Part shown: piece by piece, positions 1 to 11,200 of the stretch | Layout of the letters: each line of letters begins with the position of its first letter | Numbering within the stretch: position 1 is the first letter of the stretch | NCBI RefSeq assembly: GCF_000003815.2 | Contig: NC_049982.1 | Span: forward strand, 19,256,918 to 19,320,917 | Source: Branchiostoma floridae | Lineage: Eukaryota > Chordata > Leptocardii > Amphioxiformes > Branchiostomatidae | Direction: 5' to 3' | Length of the DNA: 64,000 nt | Translations under genes and position numbers: made by a program | Notes under the pieces: model-generated | The model's database searches: none | What the model saw: the letters and a program-made list of their open reading frames with translations, nothing else | What the model was told of the DNA's origin: nothing

Positions 1-228
1 GACTCTGGACCGAACAAAAGCACCGCGAGCCTCCTCAGCGGACAACTCGGACAAGGAAGACTTAGTACATTCATACCTAAATGACACGTCGAATGAGTTT
101 GGTCCCAGAGACTGAACAGCCTGAATGCTGCTCATGGGAGCCGAAACCTCGCTCAGCAAAGTAAACACTTGTTCATACGTTAACCGATCACGGTACACGG
201 CAACTTTTATTGAAAGAGGACGCTTCAT
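1..228 (-). CDS. Partial ORF, probable retroelement ORF1 N-terminus
   Basis: An open frame on the minus strand starts at an ATG (complement of 226-228) and stays open for 76 codons to the window edge, so its C-terminus lies outside. The peptide begins MKRPLSIKVAV and contains IQAVQSLGPNSFDVSFR, which resembles the first domain of gag/ORF1-like proteins of non-LTR elements and their domesticated zinc-knuckle relatives; this resemblance is from memory. The tandem repeats lying 5' of it (554-922), in the place of a retroelement 5' UTR, fit that reading. No zinc knuckle is visible because the frame is cut. It could instead be an exon of an unrelated gene. Confidence 0.4.
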   Translation of the reverse strand, partial: MKRPLSIKVAVYRDRLTYEQVFTLLSEVSAPMSSIQAVQSLGPNSFDVSFRYECTKSSLSELSAEEARGAFVRSRV

Positions 229-553
229 AATGCAGCTTTAACTAGAACCAAATAAAACTAAAAAGGAACCAAAATATGAGCAGACAGAGCTGCCAGAGAC
301 CCTGAAAAACACTACCTGTAAATCAGACAGCCTCCACGGACTCCACGGGCAGCAAGGGTTGAAAACGTAACGTAACTGAAGGCGTGTAACCAAACTGACA
401 CGCTTAAAGAACAACCAAGTACGAACCAATAAACTAGGCAGCCTCTCCGGGCGCTACTGGTTCTCAAACTAAATTGCTAAATTTGCCAAGGAGCAAGCCC
501 AAGTGGAAATTTCCACTCAGACAAAATGGACACCACTGTCTGTCTCAACCCTT

Positions 554-783
554 GAAATGCAAAACAGAGCAGCGTCCTACAATGGATGACCTCTGCCCCC
601 TCTCAGCCCAGTCTATATAATGGGCGGGGGACAGCAGAAACTACAATGCTGCAGCTAGATTTTGCAGATGCGAAACAGGGCGAACGCCCCACAATGGATG
701 GACCACCTCTGCCCCTCTCAGCCCAGTCAACGCAATGGGCGGGGGGCAGAAGTAAACCACAATGCTGCAACTAGATTCTGCAG
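554..783. repeat. Two tandem units of about 112 bp
   Basis: The segment with ACAATGGATG at 579 is repeated at 691, giving a period of 112 bp. Both units share CTCTCAGCCCAGT, ATGGGCGGGG, ACAATGCTGCA and CTAGATT in the same order, with scattered substitutions and small indels. The units lie 5' of the minus-strand ORF at 1-228, so they could be promoter monomers of a retroelement 5' UTR; that role is inferred from position only. Confidence 0.75.
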
Positions 784-786
784 TTT

Positions 787-922
787 TAGATCAACTCATT
801 AAAGCCCAGAGTTCAACCGACTTGCAAACCATTAGATCAACTCAATAAGTCCAGAGTTCAACCGACTTGCAAACCAATAGATCAACTCATCAAAGCCCAG
901 AGTTCGACCGACTTTCGAACCA
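787..922. repeat. Three tandem units of 45-46 bp
   Basis: TAGATCAACTCA starts at 787, 833 and 878, each followed by a version of CCAGAGTTCAACCGACTT. The units are close but not identical. They directly follow the 112-bp units, and no coding frame runs through them. Confidence 0.8.
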
Positions 923-2213
923 CAAACTTACGGGCAAAAACACATTGTCACAATGACGTCCTTTTTGGTTTGGGTCAAAACAAAACTTGATAAAAATTTG
1001 ACGTGACCAATTTTGCGGGACTGTCCGAAACGGAATAACATTCAAAACAGGTAAACTTGTACCCAGGCAGGGTGCATCAAACACTGGGGAGAACCAAGGG
1101 TTGCGAGCCCTCCTGCCACCAAGTTCACCAAATCAAATATAAACTGAAACTTAATAATATATAACTTGATGTCCCATGAACATGTACAGACAAAGACTTT
1201 TCCACTAGTCTTAATTATATACCCCCTACTGTTTGCATATCCAGAACAAAGTGGAGACCAGAACGAAACTCGCTGAGCTATCATAACACCACAATGCGAA
1301 CCCTTCCCAGGCCGGAACAAACATACTGTAAACACTGAGATATACTCAACGATAATCTCTCATCCGTCAAGCTAATTCGCCCAAATGGATGACCACACTG
1401 ATTAGCCAAAGTCAACCGGACAGATGTTTCGTTTTTGTTTCAAACCAATCAATATCGCCATTTCCAACCAGCAAATGAGCAAAACACAACGACTGATCCA
1501 CAATCACATGAACTATTCAAGATGGTGACCTAATCCACCCAGAAGGAAATCCACATGACTGCCACTATCTCCTCCATACCAACAAACAGGTCGTCCCAAA
1601 GTTCAAGACAAGCAAGCACATCAAACTCGGCGAAGAGAGAGCAGCTCCAACTAGTCAAGAACATTAAATCCTTGATAGTAGATCCTTGGATCACCCAACG
1701 TCCTTGGATCGACTAGGTCAAGCCCAAGGCTTCACTTGGTAAGAAAACCCAAGACAAGCCAGAAGAAACTAATCAGCGGAAACAAAGCGATGTGATGTGA
1801 TGGTCCATGGCGAATGGCCCCAGGACCAAACCTGGGCGAGCCCACAGGCTCCCCTGTAGGGAAAGCAAGATCTCCAAAAGAAACCAACAATCAAAACAAT
1901 TCCAGAACAACATCACTGTGCGATCAACTACTCAACAACATATGACCTACGTTCCACAGACATTGTACACATCTTCACGCCTCGGAAAACCCTCATTGGC
2001 ATGAATGACGCACAACAACATCCTCCCGTAAAGCCACAGGTGCAAGACCAGAGTCTTAGTCAAGAATGACCGAGAGATGATCACAGTAAGCACAAGCCTT
2101 TGCGCAGAGCTGACACCTTTTCCCAAAAAAGGCTGCCATACCAAAACAAGCATGGAATGACACTTGTCACAATGACGTCCCACGCCAACGCGATCAACGT
2201 GCCATCTCTGCCG
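923..2213. other. Non-coding, probable retroelement flank
   Basis: I see no supported gene here. A 17-bp direct repeat containing a CRE-like TGACGTC core occurs at 945-961 and 2164-2180. It might mark related parts of one element, but no clear terminal repeat or target-site duplication was found. Confidence 0.4.
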
Positions 2214-2470
2214 AGTTTCATGGCTTAGTTAGACAATGGTACATTCCAGGCGAGTATTAAAACTCTCTTCTAGACGCATGTTACTGTATGTGGTCCAGCG
2301 TAATAAATCTACGCTTTAACTCACCATGTTTAGATAAAGATATATCACAAATTGCATCAGAAGGAACTTATTTTGTAATGAAAAATAATGCATATTCATT
2401 GTGGGTCAAAAAGTTTTACACAACCTGTTTAATGTGCCAATAATTCATGTGACATAAATTATGATAATGA
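2214..2470 (+). repeat. Dispersed repeat, copy A
   Basis: This stretch of about 257 bp recurs in reverse complement at 42464-42724. Shared landmarks include AGTTTCATGGCTTAG, TTAGACAATGGTACATTCC, ACTGTATGTGGTCCAGCG, TGCATCAGAAGGAAC and CATAAATTATGATAATGAG, with small differences between. It is non-coding and most likely a short non-autonomous transposon family. I did not find convincing terminal inverted repeats. Confidence 0.85.
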
Positions 2471-3579
2471 GGTAAATTTCCAATATCCACTTTTGCTGCA
2501 TTTCCTACTGAAGTCGCTAGGTGTCGCTCTCAGCAGTTCAGTCATAAAATACGCGGCAATGCACAGCTTTTCTTAAAAGATTTCTTGTTTCATTGGTCGG
2601 CTGTTGTTGTGTGTCGGTTCGAATAAAGTTCCTAAACGGGGAACATGCGGCTCCAGCGTCTTTTCTGAAGATATGGCGTAAGTGTGAACGGTTGGCTGAG
2701 GTCTCCTTCTCCACATATATCGGCTGTTTTCTTAAGTTACAATTTGTCATGAAATATAAGTGTATTCAAAGCTAGTTACTTCAACAGTGTTGACCTGCTG
2801 TTTTACAGATAATGGCGCTGTCCGCCACTGGAGCTTGCTGCCGCTAGGGGGCGTGGCTGTGACGCTTCTCATACTCAACATGCCATAAATATAAAGGAAG
2901 ACGTATATTCCATTTTATGTGTGACCACACATTGCACAAAGAAGAGAGTCACATATCCCCATTATCTCATAGCATGGAGATCTCTTTCATTATTAAACCG
3001 TAGCGTATAGATTGTTAAATTGTAACACGACAACGGTCTATAGCTAGTAGCAAAGTTAGGCAAGCCATAAAGTGGGAACAATAGGAATTATATGAGATAA
3101 TGAACGATATAATAGCGCGTGAGGTCATTTGATAAGCTACTTCTTCACATGACGTCGTTGCTGTTTACAGAAGCTAAAGGTAGAAATACTGTATGTTAAG
3201 TTTGGAAATAAAGACATTTGACTCAAAATTGACTGTGCAGAAAGCCAATCTATGATGAAGAGCAACAATATACTTTTATGGGTGTGTGGATGTAAAGTTT
3301 AATGGATGGATGGATGGACAGTAGGACAGACGGATGAATATGAATCAAAAGAGGTATAGCCCGCTTCCTCCATTCCAAGGCCACAACCGCACGTAAAATG
3401 CCTGGGAATAACGTTGATAGTCCAAATGCCAGTGCAAGCATGTTGTAAGTTCCTATTCATTCAAAATTCGCGCCATCTACTTATGCATCATGGGATAGCA
3501 AAACACGGAAGTGGGTGGGTGACAATTTCTGTCAGACAACTTGTCAGCCGTCCCAAGTCCCAAACCCGATCTGTGGAAA
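2471..3579. other. Intergenic, upstream of C6orf89-like gene
   Basis: No gene was recognised. There is a short GGAT run near 3303-3316. The 5' UTR and promoter of the downstream gene presumably lie in the last few hundred bases, but no TATA box stands out. Confidence 0.4.
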
Positions 3580-6500
3580 ATGCCTCGTAACGAAGAGACC
3601 ACAGAGCCGGAATATGTCTACGAAAAGGTATCAGACAGTTTCCACAGTCTTCAGAAGAAGGGGAAAGACTGGGGGCTCTCTGACGAAGTCATCGAAAAGT
3701 GCATCCGCCAAGCCCTGGAGTCCGGCGGCAGCAGTGGGGAGGGGGGCCGTCCTGCTAGATCGTGCCAGTGTTTGGTGACGTTCCTGAAAGTTGTGATCCT
3801 GATCGGGTTTGTTCTCTCGGTGGGGACGGTGTTCGCGACGTACCACGACCCGACAGCCAGGCTGCTGTCCAAGCACACCCAGGCCTGGGCCTACCCCATC
3901 CTGAGGGCCACTAGGATCCTCACTCTCCCTCTCACCAAGTGGTTCAACCTACAGGGTGAGTTCATCAAAGGTCACAATCTTCCCCACCAACCTAGTTTTT
4001 TCATGGCAAGAACATGTATTATGTTAAACTAACTTATTTAAAGAGCACAGGAGCAGTATGAAGTACTTTGGTTCTTGTCATTTTCAACCACTGTAGAATA
4101 TGGAGGCACAACAATTCTTAGATTCAGAAAACAGAAGATATGTTGACACAGGTTAAATGCTGTTATTAGGTTTAATCAACCTACAGAATGTTATCCTACA
4201 TCCTACATGTGTGCGGGTCTGGGAACTGGGTGATTTACATTATGGTAACATTGGCTAATTTTTTCTGCCAGAAAAGTGCCCTATTTCATATTGAAATTGC
4301 ATAATTTGTGCCAACTGCAAAAATAGTGCTATATGTTAAACACTCATTTCCTTGCTATAATGACTACATTTGTGGTGCTTGGAATGGTTGAAAAGTTTAC
4401 TCTCCAAACAGAGGTTAAGTGGGCAAATTGTTACATTTTAACATATGATTATTAGTTGTCAAAAAATTTACCATTGAATTCATTGTCTCCACAACCAAAG
4501 CAGGAGGCTGCCCAGCAAGCAATTGTAGATTGACTTGTCCAAACTGTAAATTTGGGCATTAAATTTGTAGTAGCATATGCAGTATATACATATATTCAAA
4601 TCAAACTAATAGTACTGCCTTACACATTTGATGATATGAGCTTAAAATCAGTTATTTGTCCATTTTTTCTGAAGCTTTCTATGAAAAGGAATGCCTGGTG
4701 CCTAACTTCCTCAAGCCTGACGAACAACCAAACTGCTGGCAGTACAAGAAGGTGAAAGGAGTGCCCTCTATCAGACGTGCCAAGAACTTCACCAATGCCT
4801 ACTATGGCACAGCAAGACCTGTCATTATCAAGGTACACAGACAGCAATGGCATTTCAGAAGGTCGCTGGGTTTTAGGGAACCAAGGCCTGCATTATGGCC
4901 ATGTTTCTCAATCCCATGTTATTTTCCCTGACATGTGATATATCATATATAAGCCATGTACAGAAAGATTCCACTACCAGACCAGTGTTATAACCAGTAG
5001 TAGAGTTGGCTTTTAGACTAAAGTAGACATTTGCTATATCATTTTACACTGTTTTTACCCCTTTCGTGTTAGATGCAATCAGCCCATGGGCAAGAATTTG
5101 CAATAAAACTTACTTACTGTGAGGATTTTGTAAGGTTGATCCTGACGACTCTTAAGAAATTTTGACAATAGTTCCCAGATGATTTTACATCACTTGCAAG
5201 ATGCCTCAGGCATTTTATAACTCTCTTGTAACCTTTCATCTACACAGGATGCTCAGGAGAAAGAAGTGGATTTTTCTGTCCTCCAGTCTGTCTACAAGCA
5301 GCACAAAGCCAGCCTGGACAGTGGAGTGTACGACTTTCAGTCCTCCAACCCACACATACAGACTCTGGCAGATGTCTTCAGCATACAGACACCAGAGGAC
5401 ATACCTGACAACACCAGCATTATGTGGTACATCAATAGACTTAAAGTTTGTGGATTATCTCCGAGCAGGTGTAGAAAGAAAAAATTACAATATATATATT
5501 TCTCCCAATTCTTGCAGCATTGGGGCCCATGGATACTGTCTTGGCGCATGGGTATTGTCTTGGCGCATGGGTATTGTCTTGGCGCATGGGTATCATCTTG
5601 GCGCATGGGTATTGTCTTGGCCCATGGATACATTTGAATAGGACCATGACTCCTTTCCTAAGCTAAAGTGACTCCTTTTCGGAGCTGAATCATAAAAAAA
5701 AATGATAAATTCCACTTGCAAGTCACTTTTTACTTGAGGCATTGATACAAGTAGGCATGGTTTACAGAGAGGTAATGTAAGTAATGTTTCCCTTCACCCC
5801 AGGATGAGTAGAAAGGTGGTAGCTGGCAGCGTGATCAGGAAACTGTTCCCGCGACCCTACATCATCGAGCCTGAGTCGGAGGTCGGACTAGCCAAATACA
5901 TCTTCATCGATGCACCGGGAGCGCCTGTAAGGAACGCTGCCAAAGACATGGTGAGGACCAATGTCATATATATATTCCACCCAAATATGTACATGGGTAA
6001 CTGTAAACCTTAAAGTTTTACAGTGGTTTTATTTTTACTGTGAACACTTCCACCCAAATGCATTTGCAATATATATTACTGTACTACATGGTTGCTTAAA
6101 CCGCAAATAAAAACACAGCAAAAATCTCTTTCCTCCTGTTGTGATATAAAACCAGTGCTAATGTAAATGAGTTTACAGTAGCATGTTTGTTGTCCTGTAC
6201 CCAGGGTAGTCCAGACTATCCCAACACCTGGCTGACCCAGGGGGCCGGCACCAGGGAGGTGTGGCTGAAACCTGTTGCCGACTGCGCCCAGAAACAAGAT
6301 GAGATAATCGTCATCCTGTACCCTAGAGATGTCTGTAAGTATGGAGCAACTGTGCCCTGATATCTTAGGATGTCCCCTGTGTATTATACAGGAAAGCATG
6401 CTAAAACACACCTACACATATAAGCTTTCCATTCACCCCACACAAAGGGAAAGGGTATCATCATATGTTGCTATTTACCTCTGTTGTTAGGTTTTCATTC

Positions 6501-6985
6501 ATCTACTAAAGCAACTAATTTAGAATGGACTTAAGATCAATCAGGAACAATTCCCATGGGCTGAGGTACAGGAACCAGCCTTTACTAGTTCAGGCATGGT
6601 AGAGTTATTCAAAATCAAAGGGCATTACAAGCTATCAAGCATTTTAAGTTGATTAAATAACTTTAACTACAATAAATGTTTCTGACAAATTTGTGTCTGT
6701 AAGTCTGATTCATTGCAAGTGAAGCATAAAGAGAGTGAATATACATTTCATACATATGTAGTCAGGTTACAGGCCTTAGACCACCACTAATGAAAACATC
6801 AAATTATCACATAACCATTTCCTTCAGAATTAATTATACTTAGCTTTATGTTACTCCTAAAGCTCTGTAGGATAACCGGCATCTCCCCTTTCCTTACAGT
6901 GTACTACAACCAGTACTACTGGCAGCCCGAGTTCCACCATCATGGAGACAACATCAGCATCACCTTTAGCGGCTCCTTCTTCTGA
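3580..6985 (+). CDS. C6orf89: C6orf89-like (bombesin receptor-activated protein) membrane protein
   Basis: Six coding exons join in frame to 358 aa: 3580-3955, 4675-4832, 5248-5426, 5803-5950, 6205-6334 and 6900-6985 (TGA). All junctions are GT-AG with matching phases. The N-terminal segment YEKVSDSF...GLSDEVIEKCIRQALE matches the start of vertebrate C6orf89 in spacing and composition, and the length is close to that family (about 350 aa). One membrane segment lies at about residues 65-87, predicting a type II protein with a luminal C-terminal domain; C6orf89 is reported as a Golgi protein that influences histone deacetylase activity. The ATG at 3580 is the first in the frame. An AATAAA lies at 7004-7009 and another near 7680. 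The family call rests on remembered similarity and is firm mainly for the N-terminus. Confidence 0.75.
5522..5634. repeat. 19-bp minisatellite in intron 3
   Basis: About five head-to-tail units of TTGGCGCATGGGTATTGTC lie shortly after exon 3 of the C6orf89-like gene. The outermost units are degenerate and carry GGCCCATGGA at both ends. The array is intronic: the coding frame leaves at the GT at 5427. Confidence 0.9.
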
Positions 6986-8221
6986 AAATGATGAAGAAAA
7001 AGAAATAAATGTGTCTGTAGTACAACATAAATCTATGCAAAATATAAACAAGCCATTTTTGCTTCTGTGTAGTATGTTTTTTTGGGACAAGGTGTGCAAA
7101 GCTAGGCTCTTATAAACGTAGATGTCTTATTGGATTAAGGTAATATATCAGGTACCAGCTTTTTTTTCTTATCAGTGACACCTTTATGGTGACAATTATG
7201 CCTCAATCATTTAAGGTATCTTAGAGCAGATATGTGTAGTTTAAGATACTGTAGAGAAGCCTCGTGTAGATGGAGGATGAACAATAGAGAATTACTTAAG
7301 TTAAAACAACTGGTTTGATTTTGTAAATGGTCAGAAGTTTCAGATAGCACTCACTATCAATCAGTTACTGACTCGTTGATGAAAGACCATCGGTATCCCT
7401 GAGCTGTTTACAGAATCCATCCAGTTGCATGAGTAGCTTTTATATCATTCGTCTTATTACCTGAATGCCTTTAAATCGTCATCAATATTTCAAGCAAATT
7501 CAAGGGAAGGGTTAACGATGAGGAAGGGGGTGTTGTTAGGGGTAGTGCTGCACCTGTCAGATATCGTTTTTTTTTTCAATGTTGGCTTCAATAGTCATCT
7601 ATTTATGCTTTTCAAGCTTTGCTTATTTTGGAACAATGAGTGGAACATGTGTATGGATAACATTTTTTCTACATTCATGAAATAAAAGATGAATTTCATT
7701 GACACAATTTTGTCTTGTCTGCTGTCCTTGACATGTAAAAATATGCAATGATTGTAAGTTTGGGTCTCAACCAATGGTTGGCACATGATTGTTGATCTGT
7801 CCATGGTGCGATTACATAAACTACTGCAAGGCAATGTCTCATTATAATATTGATTATGATACATAGTCCAAAAACTTTTGTATGTTGTATCCACTCACCC
7901 AACAACAGCGGAGAGAAGTCTACACATTTTGAAGAATTATCAGCATTAACCAATAGAAGGTACATGTAATCTGGATAACACACCCATCAGGAGAGTGATA
8001 CATATTTTGATATAGTCCTCGATTAACAAGTGCTTAGTTTCCAGGACAAGAGTTCCTGCACTTAGTTTCCTAGTGATTCGTGTCGTCATTTTATCTTGGT
8101 TGAGAATAACATAGTGGTTTAAAGCACATTGCACGAGCAGGACTTTGTACACACCAGACTGTATTTCATACACAGTTTATAGGTTGTTTGCTAGAAAAGC
8201 TCATGTCTCCCCAGTCAAGAA
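6986..8221. other. Intergenic: 3' UTR and NOX upstream region
   Basis: This holds the 3' UTR of the C6orf89-like gene and the upstream region of the oxidase. I looked on the plus strand for calcium-binding EF-hand exons (DxDxDG loops) and saw none. A possible splice acceptor (CTCCCCAG, ending at 8214) sits just before the oxidase ATG and could join an unseen upstream exon. Confidence 0.4.
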
Positions 8222-11200
8222 ATGTTCTGCTTAAAGGCCCTAGTAAACAACATCGGTCCCGCCGTGGCCGTGCTGATATACCTTCTCTTAAACATTGCTG
8301 TCTTCGCGTCTGCTGCTTTGCCGTACATTGACGACAACGTCGCAGTTTTACTGGCCAGAGGATGCGGTAGGTTCATGGGGTAATCATGACGTGACGTACG
8401 AGCGTATATATGAACGACATTGAGTTGAAGTTAGTGATTTGTCTAGTGCTTGCTATGGATTGTCCGCTTCTTATTTATTTTCATGTTTGTTCGTTCACTG
8501 AGCAGTGTATTCTGTCGGAGGTATTGATGTATCACACACTGTGTGTAATGTTGTCGGCAACACAGTAAGGATACTAGTAATAGTTCAACATTTTCAACAT
8601 TTGTCACTTTTAACCAAAGAAAAGTTTTATCGTATCGGTTTTGAATATAACGAGCACGATTGTTAAAAACGATTGTGACATTTAGGGTAAAAAAAATAGT
8701 ATCCCAGTGGAATATTCATGATCAGTAAGATTGGAACCTCATGGCAGGCAAAATCATAAAACGATTTGGGGCTCTTTTTATCCCTCCCATGTTGTATTTT
8801 CCAGGTGCCTGCCTCAGTTTAAACAACAGTCTTATCATCCTCCTAGTGTTACGTAAACTCTTGTCGCGCATGCGCACCACAAGAATAGGAGCGTACCTTC
8901 CGTTGGACCACAGTTTGACCTTCCACATGACTGTGGGTGTCGCCATTGTGCTCCTCAGCCTTGCTCACGCCTCCGCTCACATCACCAACTTCGGTTTGTG
9001 CACCTTCTTATTGTTTTTCAATCATTGAAAGGCACATAGGGAGACCAAGTTCTGCGTAGGCTTAAATTGTCATGCTTCTTACAGAGATGTGTGTCTGTAT
9101 AAAAAGTGATTAACGTTACAGGATAAGTTATGTAACATTGAGATTTGCACTTCACTTTTTGTAGTGCTGCCATTTGAGGAATATGCGACCTAACACCGCC
9201 TTGCCCTCTGGGCTGCAAGTAAAAACAAAATAACAATACTGTATCAAACTTCCGTTAGTTATTTGAAATAAAGAAAACACAACCTTGCTTTAAAAAAATT
9301 AATATAATACAATAGAAGCCAGTTAATTGCTCAACGGTTACCGTACGCTTCTGTTAATTTCACGGAATCCTAAAATCTCAATCCGGTACGGTTCAGCTGG
9401 ATAACTTCGCATTGTTGCACAACCCGGATAATTGCACGAAATACCGTAAAGCTATCTTGTTTTTGTTATCTGCACTGTCATTACTGTTGATATAGGTCTT
9501 GTTATTCTGCTCTAAACTATATTTCTAATATAAAGTACCTAATGACTGTCCTACCCGCACAGTACACCTGGCGCGGACCACGCCCCCGACCCTACCCGAG
9601 TACCTGTTCGGGACACACCTGGGGATCGGCTGGGTTTCAGGCACCGCCTGTCTCACGGGCTGGGTACTGGCAGGGCTTCTCATCATCATCGCCACGTCAA
9701 GTCTGCATTACATCATCAATGGCGGACGGATGAAGGTCAAACTTTTGCCCTCATGACGATTAGAACAATTCCGATATATCCAGCTACTCAACTGCTGTGA
9801 CTAGAGCGGTGTCCGTCTTGTTCGGTCTAGGCGTACAGCCGTAGCCATGACTTTGGTCGGGGTTAGGAGTAATATTGCTAAAGCTTGAGACTGGATTGTG
9901 TAACGTAGATGTCTTTGGAAATACGACCATGCATCATTAAACAGAAACATTGTCTGTGCATTGCATACATCGTAAACCGACAGTATCTGAACTAAATATG
10001 AAATTGGTGGCGTTAGTTAGTAAGGTCTCTGAATGATGACACACATATGTAGACTGACTCATTCCTTTTTTCATGTAGTTGTGGATTTACGTTTTTTCCC
10101 ATTTTTCCACTCAAATTGACATGTTTTTCGTCATTGTTCAACACCGGACAATCACATACCGTACCTCACCCCTTGTGTTATGTGACGTGCAGGTATTCTT
10201 CTGGACTCACAAGCTGGTGACGTTGTGGTGGGTTACCCTGATCCTCCACTCCCCCTCCGCCTGGATGTGGTTACTGGGCCCGTTAGTGCTGTACTTTATC
10301 GGCAAGATTCTGCGGTCACAGTTCGCCAGACACCTGCTGTACGGAGACATGTTCATCCGGGAGATGGTCCTCCTGCCGTATGACGTATGTTAAGCCGGGT
10401 CCACACGTGCGTATTCGCAGCGCTACACCTGTTCACGCGCGCCAGTCAGGTGATTATCTAACCCAATTTTGAAAGGCAACCAATCAGAGGGATTATAGAA
10501 ATAAGCACGTATGCTAATCAGGGCAAGGGTATAAAAAAGGGAGCATCAAGGTAAAAGGCGCGCAGTTTGACTTTGGGGAAGGAAATCACGAGGTGGTTGG
10601 GAGAAGGTGGTTGGGAGAAGCAGGCGAAAGGTGAATGAAGTGTTCATGGTAACGCGGGGGTATGAAGTTGTATGAAGATGGGAGCTTTTCTTTTCCCCTG
10701 CCTCCCACCCTCTTTTCTTTAGGCCCATGGTAGGCATTTGCCTCGCTATCTGGTCAGAGACTTTATACTTTATACGCACTCCTTATAACTCCATCACCTG
10801 GCTGGGGGCGGGGATGGGTGTGGCGCTGTGAATTGTTCCAGTATACATTCAAGTCCGTGTGGAATCTTCAGCCTCCACCAGGCTCCATGGGTCGCCACAT
10901 CATGAATATAGACACATAACATCTCGGATGAGTTAGCTGTCCGAGGCCTATTGTTTGCGTCCAGCAAACTCCGCTGGCATGTTATTTGGCCATGTCCGAA
11001 GTTGCGACCTGTATACTTCCATACAGACCTCACGCGGACTTGAATATATAACGTTACGCATGTGCGAACCCACCAAAGACCCACATTCCACGAGACGGCG
11101 ATTGCGATGCGACCTTGTACAAATCCATTGCGATGGATTTGTACAAGGTTAACCATTCATGATTGGAATATCATGCGAAGTGTATAAGTATTTTTAAAGA

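Noticed and set aside
5522-5634. Possible CRISPR-like array
   Set aside because: Units are 19 bp, directly adjacent with no spacers, in an intron of an animal gene: a minisatellite.
10546-11156. Overlapping small frames in oxidase intron 4
   Set aside because: There is no family similarity; the region is a GC-richer intron segment with a hairpin, and the flanking exons splice across it in frame.
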